DNA of 64,000 bases from positions 1 to 64,000 of IMG/VR virus record IMGVR_UViG_3300032132_000248; one strand, given 5' to 3'. How positions within the stretch are numbered: the first letter of the stretch is position 1; each line of letters opens with the position of its first letter. Positions 26,203 through 35,941 of this stretch are shown here, in pieces. Under the pieces are notes generated by a model. The model was given only the letters and a program-made list of their open reading frames with translations, was not told where the DNA came from and searched no databases. The position numbers were made by a program, and so were the translations under genes. Origin of the DNA: a virus.

Positions 26203-27089
26203 TTTATTTTATCACCTATTGCATATGAGATACATAAACGATTAACTTCCGTTCCCCTATTTAATTCTTTATATTTATCTCCACCAAATGCAAATATAAC
26301 ACAATCACTTGGTTTCAAATTATTCTCTTTACATACCTCAAGTTGTTTATCTTTCCATTTATTTACCGTAAAATCTGGAGGGAAATGAGATAACAATTCG
26401 GTACCAAGATGTGCTGATAAAAAACTATATTGATGAAATTCTATAGACATATGAATATTATCATCATAATATTTTTTAGAATATCTAGTTCCTGCACGTA
26501 ATCTATTAGCTAAATGAAAACCTTTACTTAAACTAAATGTTATATCTTCAATACACTTATACTCTGTAAAATCAAACTCTATATCTTGTCCAATTAAATA
26601 ATATGCACAATCAATCAATACAGGCACTTCCCATCTTTCACACTCATCTAATATCTCTCTCATCTTTGGATGTTCTTTACCATAATCTGAAAATGGTAAA
26701 CTAATAACTACCGCATCATTTGTTTGAATATGGTCATCTTCCAAATAACACCAATTATGAAATTTTTTCCAATTAGCCTGATGATAGAAAAATTCTCCTT
26801 TAAAACATCTAAACCTTTTTTTATTGTGTCTAATCCAAAAAGAATCAAATGCTTGACTTGTACCATGAATAAAGGATCTATGTTTATAATCATCCAATCC
26901 TTTCAAATTATTTAACTTTGATGATTTAATATATTTGTCAAATTTATCTACAAAAATTTCACCAGTGTTTGGAAATGAATAATGCTCACTATTCATAATA
27001 GGATTAACTCCGTCTTTAAAAGAATCTCTCCAAAATTTAGCTACTTCTAAATCTGGAATAGCTATTGTATCATTATATATTTTTACCAT
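26199..27089 (-). CDS. PLP-dependent fold-type I aminotransferase-like protein
   Basis: A 296-aa compact protein with VPVLIDCAYYLIG (Asp for the pyridine N) and SLSKGFHLANRLRAGTRY, which contains a likely Schiff-base Lys and the downstream Arg seen in aspartate-aminotransferase-like enzymes. It is shorter than a full aminotransferase (about 390 aa) and lacks an obvious Gly-rich phosphate loop, so it may be reduced or non-canonical. Placed between the oxygenase and paralogue B; a role in making an amino sugar or amino-acid substituent is possible. Confidence 0.6.
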   Translation of the reverse strand: MVKIYNDTIAIPDLEVAKFWRDSFKDGVNPIMNSEHYSFPNTGEIFVDKFDKYIKSSKLNNLKGLDDYKHRSFIHGTSQAFDSFWIRHNKKRFRCFKGEFFYHQANWKKFHNWCYLEDDHIQTNDAVVISLPFSDYGKEHPKMREILDECERWEVPVLIDCAYYLIGQDIEFDFTEYKCIEDITFSLSKGFHLANRLRAGTRYSKKYYDDNIHMSIEFHQYSFLSAHLGTELLSHFPPDFTVNKWKDKQLEVCKENNLKPSDCVIFAFGGDKYKELNRGTEVNRLCISYAIGDKIK

Positions 27090-28294
27090 TTTAAAAAATT
27101 CTCTAATTTTTTATGCTCATCAATAATAAAAGTATTGAAAAAATGATTATAATTATATCTCAAAATATCTTCCATTTTCCAATACCAATCATCTAATTCT
27201 TCTATACTTTTAGAACACAATCTTTTTATCTCAGAATAAATTATTCTTTTCCGTTCCTCATAAGTTTCTAATCCATCATAAGATTCATCAATAAAACCGT
27301 CAAATGTTTTAAATCCCCATTCCTGTAATTTATTTAAATTATTTTTAGTTGATATTAAAATAAATGGTTGAAAAGATATTATAGGTTTCCATACTTTTTC
27401 TGTAATCATAATTTTTTGTGGATTTGTATTATCATAACCAGGACCCCAAGCACTTTCCGTAACTATATTAAAATAGCAATCAAAATGTGGTACTATATTC
27501 AAGTAGTCCTGTTGTCCAAGAACTTTTAAATCTCCTTTATTACCAATGAGTTTTTTTTCTTCATCAGTAAACTTATACATACTATCATAAATATTTAATA
27601 TCGAAGAAGTTAATCCAGAATCTTCTCCTGTAAACCAAGATGTTAATCCATATTTCAATAAATTTTCTTTATTCAAATATCTTAATAACTCAAATCTATG
27701 TTCTTTAACTGCGTTATTAAATGTAATATATTTATACTTTCTATAATAATTTCTACTATTATCTAATATATGAAAAAAAGTGTTATCCTTCATATGGTTG
27801 TGTGCGGAGTATATATTATTCGCACACCTGTTATGTGTTATATATTCTCCCTTTAATTCAAATGCCTTTTTCTCTTTATTAATAATAGATTCGAATAACA
27901 TATATTTTACATTTTTGGTAGAAATTTTATTATTGTTAAGAATATCTGTAATATTAAACAAAGAAGAATTAGGTCTATAATCTCCATCCACAATTTCAGG
28001 AGTAAAAAGAATTACTTTACACAAATCATTTCTCATATCATCAACAATTTTTTTATAATTACTATCTGTTGTTAATTTTAACATCGAATTATAAAAATTT
28101 GAAGATTCATAAAATACAAAATATTTTTCCTCTGGAATTGTCATCAAAACATTTAATTGAGTATAAAACGTATGAGACTCAATACTCGGATTTGTTTTAC
28201 AAATATAATCTATAAAAGTCTTTTTATCATGAGAATTTTTAATATCATTATCATTAGATGGTAATTCTTCACTTATAAAAATTAAATTATTCAT
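27083..28294 (-). CDS. DESYD-family putative glycosyltransferase, paralogue B
   Basis: 403 aa. Block 1 is YITFNNAVKEHRFELL; block 2 has CYFNIVTESAWGPGYD, MITEKVWKP, FQPFILIS, WGFKTF and DESYD (336-340), 63 residues from the C-terminus. It is closest to paralogue G at 51386, with near-identical block 2 and strongly similar DNA there. It overlaps the PLP gene by 7 nt and paralogue C by 4 nt. A GT-like function is inferred. Confidence 0.72.
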   Translation of the reverse strand: MNNLIFISEELPSNDNDIKNSHDKKTFIDYICKTNPSIESHTFYTQLNVLMTIPEEKYFVFYESSNFYNSMLKLTTDSNYKKIVDDMRNDLCKVILFTPEIVDGDYRPNSSLFNITDILNNNKISTKNVKYMLFESIINKEKKAFELKGEYITHNRCANNIYSAHNHMKDNTFFHILDNSRNYYRKYKYITFNNAVKEHRFELLRYLNKENLLKYGLTSWFTGEDSGLTSSILNIYDSMYKFTDEEKKLIGNKGDLKVLGQQDYLNIVPHFDCYFNIVTESAWGPGYDNTNPQKIMITEKVWKPIISFQPFILISTKNNLNKLQEWGFKTFDGFIDESYDGLETYEERKRIIYSEIKRLCSKSIEELDDWYWKMEDILRYNYNHFFNTFIIDEHKKLENFLKW

Positions 28295-29604
28295 AATGTA
28301 TTCTCAATATCTTCAATTAATTTATTTTTCAACTTAGGAATAAATGTTTTATAAAAATAATAATAATTATGTTTTAAAATATCTACGATTGACCAATACC
28401 ATTCATGAATTTCTTCTATTGGTTTATTACATAATTTAATAATTTCATTTTCTATCATATCAAATCTTTTATCTATATCTAAAACGTCATCATAACTCTC
28501 ATCAATAAATGGTGAAAAAGTTTTAAATCCATATTCCCGTAATTTTTTTAATGCTCCCACATCATCTAAATAAATAAATGGTTGAAAATTTGTTATTGGT
28601 TTCCATATTTTTTCACTAAAAATTAATTGATCACTAAAATCAGTAAAATTATTACCAGTAACAATCTGAAAATAGCTGTCTAGATAATATTTTACATCAA
28701 ATTGTTCATATGAATATTTTGTAGTACTTAAATCTTCTACATCAATTACTAACGGCATTTTTTTCTCTAAAGATTTTTCTTCATAATCCAAAACCATATC
28801 TCTCCAATTAAAAGTCGAATCTTTTATATTATTTGCAAAAGATACATATCCTTTATCCAATAATTTATTTTTATCTAAACTTAAAACTAAATCAACTCTA
28901 TGATCTTTCGGTATCCTGTTAAATGAAAGATAATATTTATTTCTTAATTTATCTCTAATATTCAACCACTTTTTCATATTTTTTGATGATTTTAAATTAC
29001 CGTGATATAACATTCTTGCGTACTGTGATGTATATCTCCACCAATCTATTGCACAATATTCATATTGTATAATATTAATATCTGTATCTATCTGTGATTT
29101 ATCTAATCTATTATTACTATCCATATAAATAAAATCTTTTTGTGCAATTTTATTTTTATCTAATAAAAAATGTAATCTTTCAAGTAGAGGTTTATGTAAA
29201 ATAGAATCTCTATGATGTGATCCTAGTCCCTCATATCCATAATTAAGTAAAATTTTACACTTTCCATCCTGTGCATCTTTTATTACTTTACTTGAAATAG
29301 AATCAAAAACACTCACATCTTCAAATGTATCAGGCCATTTATTATATCCCATAGAGTATGCAAAAGAATTTATATCAATAGGATAAACATAATTAGATTT
29401 AATTTTATCTACAGGTAAAGTTTCTACATTTAAATGTTCCCATTCTCGGATTGAACTTTTTATATAATCTATAGTAATATCCTGAAACATACCTAAAAAT
29501 ACATTCCCGCAATTACAAATTTTTCTTCCTTGAAATTCATAATCTTCACAATTAGGTAATGGATCACCATTTTCTTCTTTAAATTTATTAAAACCAAAAA
29601 TCAT
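28291..29604 (-). CDS. DESYD-family putative glycosyltransferase, paralogue C
   Basis: 437 aa. Block 1 is YLSFNRIPKDHRVDL; block 2 has SYFQIVTGNN, IFSEKIWKP, FQPFIYLD, YGFKTF and DESYD (368-372), 65 residues from the C-terminus. The TEK motif reads SEK. The N-terminal half has three Cys (CEDYEFQGRKICNCG) not seen in the other copies. Donor and acceptor unknown. Confidence 0.72.
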   Translation of the reverse strand: MIFGFNKFKEENGDPLPNCEDYEFQGRKICNCGNVFLGMFQDITIDYIKSSIREWEHLNVETLPVDKIKSNYVYPIDINSFAYSMGYNKWPDTFEDVSVFDSISSKVIKDAQDGKCKILLNYGYEGLGSHHRDSILHKPLLERLHFLLDKNKIAQKDFIYMDSNNRLDKSQIDTDINIIQYEYCAIDWWRYTSQYARMLYHGNLKSSKNMKKWLNIRDKLRNKYYLSFNRIPKDHRVDLVLSLDKNKLLDKGYVSFANNIKDSTFNWRDMVLDYEEKSLEKKMPLVIDVEDLSTTKYSYEQFDVKYYLDSYFQIVTGNNFTDFSDQLIFSEKIWKPITNFQPFIYLDDVGALKKLREYGFKTFSPFIDESYDDVLDIDKRFDMIENEIIKLCNKPIEEIHEWYWSIVDILKHNYYYFYKTFIPKLKNKLIEDIENTL

Positions 29605-29629
29605 TTTATATCCTTTATTAATATTCTCA

Positions 29630-31585
29630 CTATATTGTATTTATTATATTTGCCTTTCCTGCTCCACTCTTTCTTATATACCATAACTCTTTACCATATT
29701 GATGATAATCACCATCATAATTATTTGCATTTAATTCAAATTTATAATCACCCAATTTAAGTTTTTTATTATTGTGTATAACTTCTGTAAAATTATACAG
29801 TGTATTCGTCTGCATTGGATAATAATTAGTAGGATCTACCATATTAATTTTTTGAAAATTAATCAAAGAATTTAATACTTGTATATCAATATCAAAATTA
29901 CTTTTTAAAAACAAACTAAATTCTTTATAAAATTTATTTTTATTTTTTATAAATACTAATGCCGATACTTCTTCTTTTTCTCCTTGAAAATTACCAAATT
30001 CTTTTATAGTTCTGCCCCAAAGTGTCTTTGGTGTTGGTTCTGTAATTATTTTAGTTATATGATTTTTAGTTTCTATTAACTCTTGTCCTATAATAGACAT
30101 TGGGTTATCAAATGCATATCTAAATAACTTTTTATAAAATTCTTCATATTCAACATCATTATGTTCTCTGAAAAATCTTGAAATATATTGTGTGAATCCC
30201 ATATGATGACACGTAGAAACTATCCACGAAAATAAATACATATCTACCCATTCAGGTGTTGTCAATTTATTATGTTCAATTACTAAATCAACTTCTTCAT
30301 AAATCTTATCTGAAGGTTCTACCCATCTTGCTATTGGTGCCAATATTCTCTTTGTTTTTATTCCATGTTTTTTAATATAATTCTTATCACCAAAAGGTGT
30401 ATTTCTAAGTGCAGATAAAACATACATACCTACATAATTATGTTCACCCAATTCTAGTATTTTACATAGTCCTTGTTTAAAACTTTCTAATGTTTCATCT
30501 GGCAATCCAAGTATTATTTCAACATATGTAGATATTCCTGCATCCTCATATAATTTAGTAATCCGTTTCATATCACTATCATCAACAAGATTTTTTCTTT
30601 TGATAGATTTTAAAGTTGGTTCATTCATTGATTGTAAAGCCAAAGTCATACCCCTATGTAATCCTACACTATGAAGAACTTTTGCTATATTAAATAGTTT
30701 TTCAGCTTTACTCTTTGCCCAATCAACACGGTAAGTTTGTGGATTATCATACTTTTCATTACATTGAACTAAAAATTTTGCTATTTCCATATCTCTATCA
30801 TAATACAATCCAAAATTAGAATTTGCATCATCAATATAATCTATTCCATGTGAACCAATCCATTCTATTTCTGAAAATAACTGTTCTAATGGTTGTTGAT
30901 TTACCTTAGTGAAATATGAATCACCTATTTCACAAAAAGTACAAGAATATGGACATCCTCGTGCACTTTCAAGAACAGCTGAAAAAATAAAACCTTCTTT
31001 TTTATATTTTTCATAAATATCATCAAACAGTCCATCCAAATAAGGTGATGGTGATTCTCTTAAATCTGTTATTCTTTGTCGTGATAAAGTAGTTATATAA
31101 CTATTTTTATTTATAATACTACATCCTTCAATAGTTGTATAATCTGGTTTATCTTTTAGAGTTTCAAGTAATATTTCTTCAAATGTTAATTCCCCCTCAC
31201 CATGAACTATGATATCTAAATATGGATAATCCTTATACCATTCTGGATTTTGTAATAACCATTGTTCATTTGGTGGTTCTTTTCCACCAAAAACTATTAA
31301 ACAATTTGGATATTTATCTTTTATTTTTTGTGCTAAAATTTTATTAAATTTCCAATTCCAAGTAAAACAAGAAAATCCAACAATTGACGGATTCTCTATC
31401 TTATCAAAAACTTCATCTATATCATCTCTATAACAAATCCAATCGGATAACTCATAATTATTTTTGATTTCTTGGTTTTGTAAACAATACGACCAAATTA
31501 AACCTGTACTATATGGTAACTTTAATTTTTTTTCAAAATTAGAATATACGGAATCTACTTCAACAAAATATAATTTTTTCTTCAT
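29630..31585 (-). CDS. Radical-SAM enzyme with B12-binding-like N-terminus (tandem copy 1)
   Basis: 651 aa. The N-terminal cobalamin-binding-like domain (about 60-150) includes IVGFSCFTWNW, CLIVFGGKEPP and IVHGEGELTFEEIL. The radical-SAM core follows, with CPYSCTFC (C211, C215, C218) for the 4Fe-4S cluster, IDYIDDANSNFG and GLPDETLESFKQG. A long C-terminal region (400-651) is shared with the next gene. The pair is a tandem duplication. It could catalyse methylation or another radical reaction on a glycan or cofactor; the substrate is unknown. Confidence 0.8.
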   Translation of the reverse strand: MKKKLYFVEVDSVYSNFEKKLKLPYSTGLIWSYCLQNQEIKNNYELSDWICYRDDIDEVFDKIENPSIVGFSCFTWNWKFNKILAQKIKDKYPNCLIVFGGKEPPNEQWLLQNPEWYKDYPYLDIIVHGEGELTFEEILLETLKDKPDYTTIEGCSIINKNSYITTLSRQRITDLRESPSPYLDGLFDDIYEKYKKEGFIFSAVLESARGCPYSCTFCEIGDSYFTKVNQQPLEQLFSEIEWIGSHGIDYIDDANSNFGLYYDRDMEIAKFLVQCNEKYDNPQTYRVDWAKSKAEKLFNIAKVLHSVGLHRGMTLALQSMNEPTLKSIKRKNLVDDSDMKRITKLYEDAGISTYVEIILGLPDETLESFKQGLCKILELGEHNYVGMYVLSALRNTPFGDKNYIKKHGIKTKRILAPIARWVEPSDKIYEEVDLVIEHNKLTTPEWVDMYLFSWIVSTCHHMGFTQYISRFFREHNDVEYEEFYKKLFRYAFDNPMSIIGQELIETKNHITKIITEPTPKTLWGRTIKEFGNFQGEKEEVSALVFIKNKNKFYKEFSLFLKSNFDIDIQVLNSLINFQKINMVDPTNYYPMQTNTLYNFTEVIHNNKKLKLGDYKFELNANNYDGDYHQYGKELWYIRKSGAGKANIINTI

Positions 31586-33585
31586 TTTGATTCCTCTATT
31601 ACATTGGTTTTATATTCCCCACGATGTCTTAACCACCATAATTTTTCACAGGCAAACTGAAATGTATCACCATAATATCCATCTTTATTTTCTGGTTGTT
31701 CAAATCTAAATTTATGTCCACTATTTTTTGGTATATTTGTTTTACCTACAACACACTCATGAATATTATAATCAAAAGTTTCCACAATAGGATACACATC
31801 AAACGGATTAACGACTGAATTTAACTGATATTTAAACAAATTCTTTTTAATCTTATTGTCAAATTTAACATTTAAATTATTAGTTATAAAATCTTCAATT
31901 TCTTTATATAGTGTTTCTTTATTTCCCAAGTGTATTTTTATTGCCGTAGCTTCATCATAGTCCCAAATAAGTTGATTTTTATTAATATCAATATCCACTT
32001 CTTCTATTATTCTACCTAATGAAGATGCATTTTTTATTGCATATTCTAAACTCTCTACTGTTTTCCTATATTCACTACCAATAAAAGTATTCTTATTATT
32101 TTCTGCATATTTAAAAAGTCCCCAATAAAAATCTTTATATGAAATATTAAGAACTGACCTTAAATATCTACTTATAGATTGGGTATATCCTAACCAATGT
32201 GCCCATCCTGTCAACCATTTAAACATATATGCCCGTTTCCATTCTTTATGTGGCATAGTATTTGTTCCAATAACAATATCCCAACCACCAGATTGTGCTT
32301 CTGGATTATATGGTGTATGATTTGATTCATAAATGGATGCATACTCTATACCATACTTTTCCCCATATTCTTTTTCTGCTATAGGTGTATTCGGTAATGC
32401 TGCCAATGGAAAAGTTTTTACTGAAGTATGTTGATTTATTTCCATTAAATAACATAACCCATCTACCCAAGATTCTAAAGTTTCTTCTGGTAATCCCATA
32501 ACCAATTCAACATAAGAACCAAGATCCTTTAAATCGTATTTTGCAATAAATTCTTCTAATTTCCCATTATCAATATTCTTTCTTTTAACTGCTTTTAATG
32601 TATCTGGATTCATTGATTGTAGTGCTATAGTTACTCCAGTTTTATCAAGTTCTGCATCCGCCATTATTTTATATATTTCAATCACTCTGTCGGCATGTCC
32701 CTTTGACCAAGCTACTGAAAATCTAATTGGGAATCCAGTTTCTTGTTTTAACTTTGCCATATGTTCTGTCAAATCTTTATGTTCTGGAAATAAACCAAAA
32801 TTAGAATCTGCACAATCTATAAACTCTATTTCTCTTTTTGCTGCCCAATCTAATTCTGCACATATTTTTTCAATAGAATGTCTTTCTATTTTAGTATATA
32901 AAGTATCTCCAATTTCACAAAATGTACATGCATATGGACAACCTCTTGATGGTTCAATAGTCATTTTAAATTTCTTTATATGGTTTGGCATCGTATCATA
33001 TAATTTATCAAATGTTCCATCAAGATAAGGACTTGGCATTGAATTTAAATCTTTGATTCTATCCCTTTGTAAATTTATATTCGTAGAAAAATCTTTACTT
33101 TTATAAGAAATTCCCAAAATCTTACTTAAATCTGGTTTATCATTTAATAATTCTACTAATAACTCTCTTGTAGTTTCTTCACCCTCGTGATGAACAATAA
33201 CATCTACATATGGTCTTACTTTAAAAAAATCAAAAATTGATGGATTTTTTCTAACCCACCTTGTATCATTAGAACGGGGTGGCATTTGTCCACCATAAAC
33301 AACCACACAATTAGGCCATTTCTGTTTAATTAATTCGGCAACTTCATTGGATAAATTCCAAGACCATACATTACAAGAAAAGAATACCACATCTGGTTTC
33401 TCTGTAATATGTTCCATAATAGAATGTTTATTATCTTTCCAATATATCCAATTACTAACATCATAGTTTTTAGATATTATTTTATCTGCTCTACAATGAC
33501 TCCATATTACACCAGTACTATACGGCAACCGAACTTCCCCGTATCCAAAAATATTACTAAATTCACATATTAAAAGGTTTTTCAT
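31582..33585 (-). CDS. Radical-SAM enzyme with B12-binding-like N-terminus (tandem copy 2)
   Basis: 667 aa from ATG 33585, 1 nt after the upstream stop; a more distal ATG (33618) lies inside paralogue D. Matches the adjacent gene from LPYSTGVIWSH through to the C-terminus. B12-like region CVVVYGGQMPP and VIVHHEGEETTRELL; Fe-S motif CPYACTFC (C216, C220, C223); core motifs EFIDCADSNFGLF and GLPEETLESWVDG. Both copies keep all cluster cysteines, suggesting distinct substrates rather than decay. It overlaps the downstream copy by 4 nt. Confidence 0.8.
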   Translation of the reverse strand: MKNLLICEFSNIFGYGEVRLPYSTGVIWSHCRADKIISKNYDVSNWIYWKDNKHSIMEHITEKPDVVFFSCNVWSWNLSNEVAELIKQKWPNCVVVYGGQMPPRSNDTRWVRKNPSIFDFFKVRPYVDVIVHHEGEETTRELLVELLNDKPDLSKILGISYKSKDFSTNINLQRDRIKDLNSMPSPYLDGTFDKLYDTMPNHIKKFKMTIEPSRGCPYACTFCEIGDTLYTKIERHSIEKICAELDWAAKREIEFIDCADSNFGLFPEHKDLTEHMAKLKQETGFPIRFSVAWSKGHADRVIEIYKIMADAELDKTGVTIALQSMNPDTLKAVKRKNIDNGKLEEFIAKYDLKDLGSYVELVMGLPEETLESWVDGLCYLMEINQHTSVKTFPLAALPNTPIAEKEYGEKYGIEYASIYESNHTPYNPEAQSGGWDIVIGTNTMPHKEWKRAYMFKWLTGWAHWLGYTQSISRYLRSVLNISYKDFYWGLFKYAENNKNTFIGSEYRKTVESLEYAIKNASSLGRIIEEVDIDINKNQLIWDYDEATAIKIHLGNKETLYKEIEDFITNNLNVKFDNKIKKNLFKYQLNSVVNPFDVYPIVETFDYNIHECVVGKTNIPKNSGHKFRFEQPENKDGYYGDTFQFACEKLWWLRHRGEYKTNVIEESK

Positions 33586-33586
33586 A

Positions 33587-34978
33587 TTAATAAATAGGAG
33601 TTTCATCAACGAGTTCATAAAAAATGTCCAGAAAAAACTTTCTAATATCTATCTTTTTAAACTGTTCTTGATTGTATTTAATTGTAGGAATTGATTCTAA
33701 ATATAATTGATGTTTTTCATCTTCACTCAAAGAACAAATTCTTTCCACTTCTTTAACTAAATGTTTATGTCTTGTAACATTATCCTCTATCTCATCATAA
33801 GATTCATCAAATATATTTGGAAAAGTTTTAAATCCAAATGAATGAAGTATATCTAAACTTCCTGCACCTGCAACAAGTAAAAATGGATTTAATAAAATTG
33901 TTTTTACTGGTGAGCTAGTTAGTCTTGTAATCTCAAAATTTGTTTCATTACATATTGCAAAATATGTTTGATTATGATGACTTTTTTTTGGATTTGAATC
34001 ACCTATTTCAGATACAACGTGTATATCTTTTCCATCCCATATACGTCCAACTTGTGCATCTGGATATGGATTATTCCAATCTCCCACATCAAGATATATA
34101 GGTAATTTATCCAAAAGTTTACACTCCTCTACACTTCTCACTATTTCACCGTTTGCACCCCATTCTTTATCTGCAATAACTACTTCTTTCATTAAATCTT
34201 CTTTAGAATATTCATATCTATTTAAAGCAGAAAATAAAATTTTACTATCCAATCCCCTATTAAAAATTTCTGATAATAACCACATTTTATGGGACATAAG
34301 GGAACCATTATAATTTAAAAAAGTGTATGGTCTTTTTTCTAATAATTCAGTACTATCTAAATCAAGTAACCATTTTCTATAGTCCACCAAATCTCCTTCA
34401 TAATCATCATTTATTAATTTATCTACTTCCATAGATTGATAACCAAAATCTTTATCATTTAATTGAAATCTCATTGTTCGTACAAATAATTCCCAGGGAA
34501 AATGAACAGTAATATTTGGTTCAGAATTATCCATTCCACCAGATAACCATTTAATTCTTTTTGAATTATAACCCAACTCTTCGAATTGTTTACCTGCCAC
34601 GTGGGCAAAATTATTACGTATATGCTCTATCCTTCTATCAATTACAATTGTCAATGTATCATCATTCCAAGTTTGTTCTTTTGGTGGGAATATGTCTTCA
34701 AGAAATTGTCCCATAGTTGGTTCATTAATATGTGACATCAAATCATTGGATGGTACAAACCAAAGATGATATTTAAAATTTGGATTAACACGAGCATTGA
34801 TCATTCCATAATGATCCGGAGCGATAAGATTATTCCATGGGTCGTACCCATGTTGTCTATTTGTAATCTTAAACTCTTTAAAACCACTTGTTTGAATAGA
34901 ATACTTTTGTATTTGACTCATGCATGTATCACATCTTGATATAAAAGGAAACTCTTCATTACCCATCTTCATCGACAT
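33587..34978 (-). CDS. DESYD-family paralogue D with degenerate TEK motif
   Basis: 463 aa. Block 1 is FLNYNGSLMSHKMWLL; block 2 has TYFAICNETNFEITRL, NPFLLVAG, FGFKTF and DESYD (391-395), 68 residues from the end. The usual (T/S)EK(I/V)WKP is missing: the sequence runs TSSPVKTILLNPF. If TEK contributes to the donor site, this copy may be inactive or use another donor. A CDTCMSQIQ near the N-terminus is specific to this copy. Confidence 0.7.
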   Translation of the reverse strand: MSMKMGNEEFPFISRCDTCMSQIQKYSIQTSGFKEFKITNRQHGYDPWNNLIAPDHYGMINARVNPNFKYHLWFVPSNDLMSHINEPTMGQFLEDIFPPKEQTWNDDTLTIVIDRRIEHIRNNFAHVAGKQFEELGYNSKRIKWLSGGMDNSEPNITVHFPWELFVRTMRFQLNDKDFGYQSMEVDKLINDDYEGDLVDYRKWLLDLDSTELLEKRPYTFLNYNGSLMSHKMWLLSEIFNRGLDSKILFSALNRYEYSKEDLMKEVVIADKEWGANGEIVRSVEECKLLDKLPIYLDVGDWNNPYPDAQVGRIWDGKDIHVVSEIGDSNPKKSHHNQTYFAICNETNFEITRLTSSPVKTILLNPFLLVAGAGSLDILHSFGFKTFPNIFDESYDEIEDNVTRHKHLVKEVERICSLSEDEKHQLYLESIPTIKYNQEQFKKIDIRKFFLDIFYELVDETPIY

Positions 34979-34987
34979 TTTATAAAA

Positions 34988-35941
34988 TCACCCATTATAT
35001 TTCTCATACCATTCTACAGTTTCTTTTATACCTTGTTCAAATGTATATTTAGGTTTAAACCCTAATTCCTTTGTAATTCTATCTGTATTAAAACTTCTAA
35101 AAGGAATAGTTGTTGGTTTTGTATTATCCCATTCAACATTAGGATTTTTACCTGTTACCTTTAAAATTGTATCAACTATCTGACCTATGTTTATAGTTGA
35201 ACCATAACCAAGATTGTATGGTCGCATAGATTCACCTTTTTCTAATACCAATAATGCACCATTTACAACATCCTTTACATAGAGAAAATCTCTAACCACA
35301 TCTGGACTTCCCCATACTACAAACGGATTCTCATCCTTTAAAACTCTATTAATAAGTGCTGGTATAACATGACAAGTTTTAGGATTAAAATTATCATGTG
35401 GTCCAAACATAGCAGTTCCTCTACATATTAAAATTTTCATATCTGAAAAATGTGATAAATGTTCCATCATCTTTTCTCTATACCGTCTTGACCATCCATA
35501 ACCATAATAAGAAATATATGGTTCATCATCCCAATACTCATCTTCTGTAATTGGATGTTCTCTATTAGGATATCCAGTAGAACTATTAATATCTACAAAT
35601 CTTTTTACACCACTCTTATGACATGATTCTAATAAATTAGATACTAAAGTTACTTGATTAAGTGCTATCCTAAAATCAGTTGGAACTTCAGATGGATGAC
35701 AGATTTTACCTGCTGAATGTATTACATAATCTGCTCCTTCTACAAGTTTCATACAATCATCAAACTTCTCTAAATCAATATTTTCCAATACCTCTATCCT
35801 ATCATCAACTACATTCAAAGGTCTATTATGTGTATGTGTTCTAATTTTAGCACCACGATTTAAAAGTTCTTTTATGTAGTGTGTTCCAATCATCCCAGCA
35901 CCACCAGTAATTACTATTTTTTTATCTTTAAACTGTCTCAC
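34988..35941 (-). CDS. NAD-dependent epimerase/dehydratase, GDP-fucose synthase-like, YxxxR variant
   Basis: A 317-aa extended SDR with a TGGAGMIG Rossmann motif. FGPHDNFNPKTCHVIPALI closely resembles the GDP-L-fucose synthase substrate loop, and VRDFLYVKDVV fits too. The catalytic YxxxK appears as YGWSR, so Lys is replaced by Arg; this may lower or change activity. With the GMD/RMD-like enzyme encoded at 45092 it could act on GDP-4-keto-6-deoxymannose. Its stop overlaps the radical-SAM gene upstream by 4 nt. Confidence 0.75.
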   Translation of the reverse strand: MRQFKDKKIVITGGAGMIGTHYIKELLNRGAKIRTHTHNRPLNVVDDRIEVLENIDLEKFDDCMKLVEGADYVIHSAGKICHPSEVPTDFRIALNQVTLVSNLLESCHKSGVKRFVDINSSTGYPNREHPITEDEYWDDEPYISYYGYGWSRRYREKMMEHLSHFSDMKILICRGTAMFGPHDNFNPKTCHVIPALINRVLKDENPFVVWGSPDVVRDFLYVKDVVNGALLVLEKGESMRPYNLGYGSTINIGQIVDTILKVTGKNPNVEWDNTKPTTIPFRSFNTDRITKELGFKPKYTFEQGIKETVEWYEKYNG

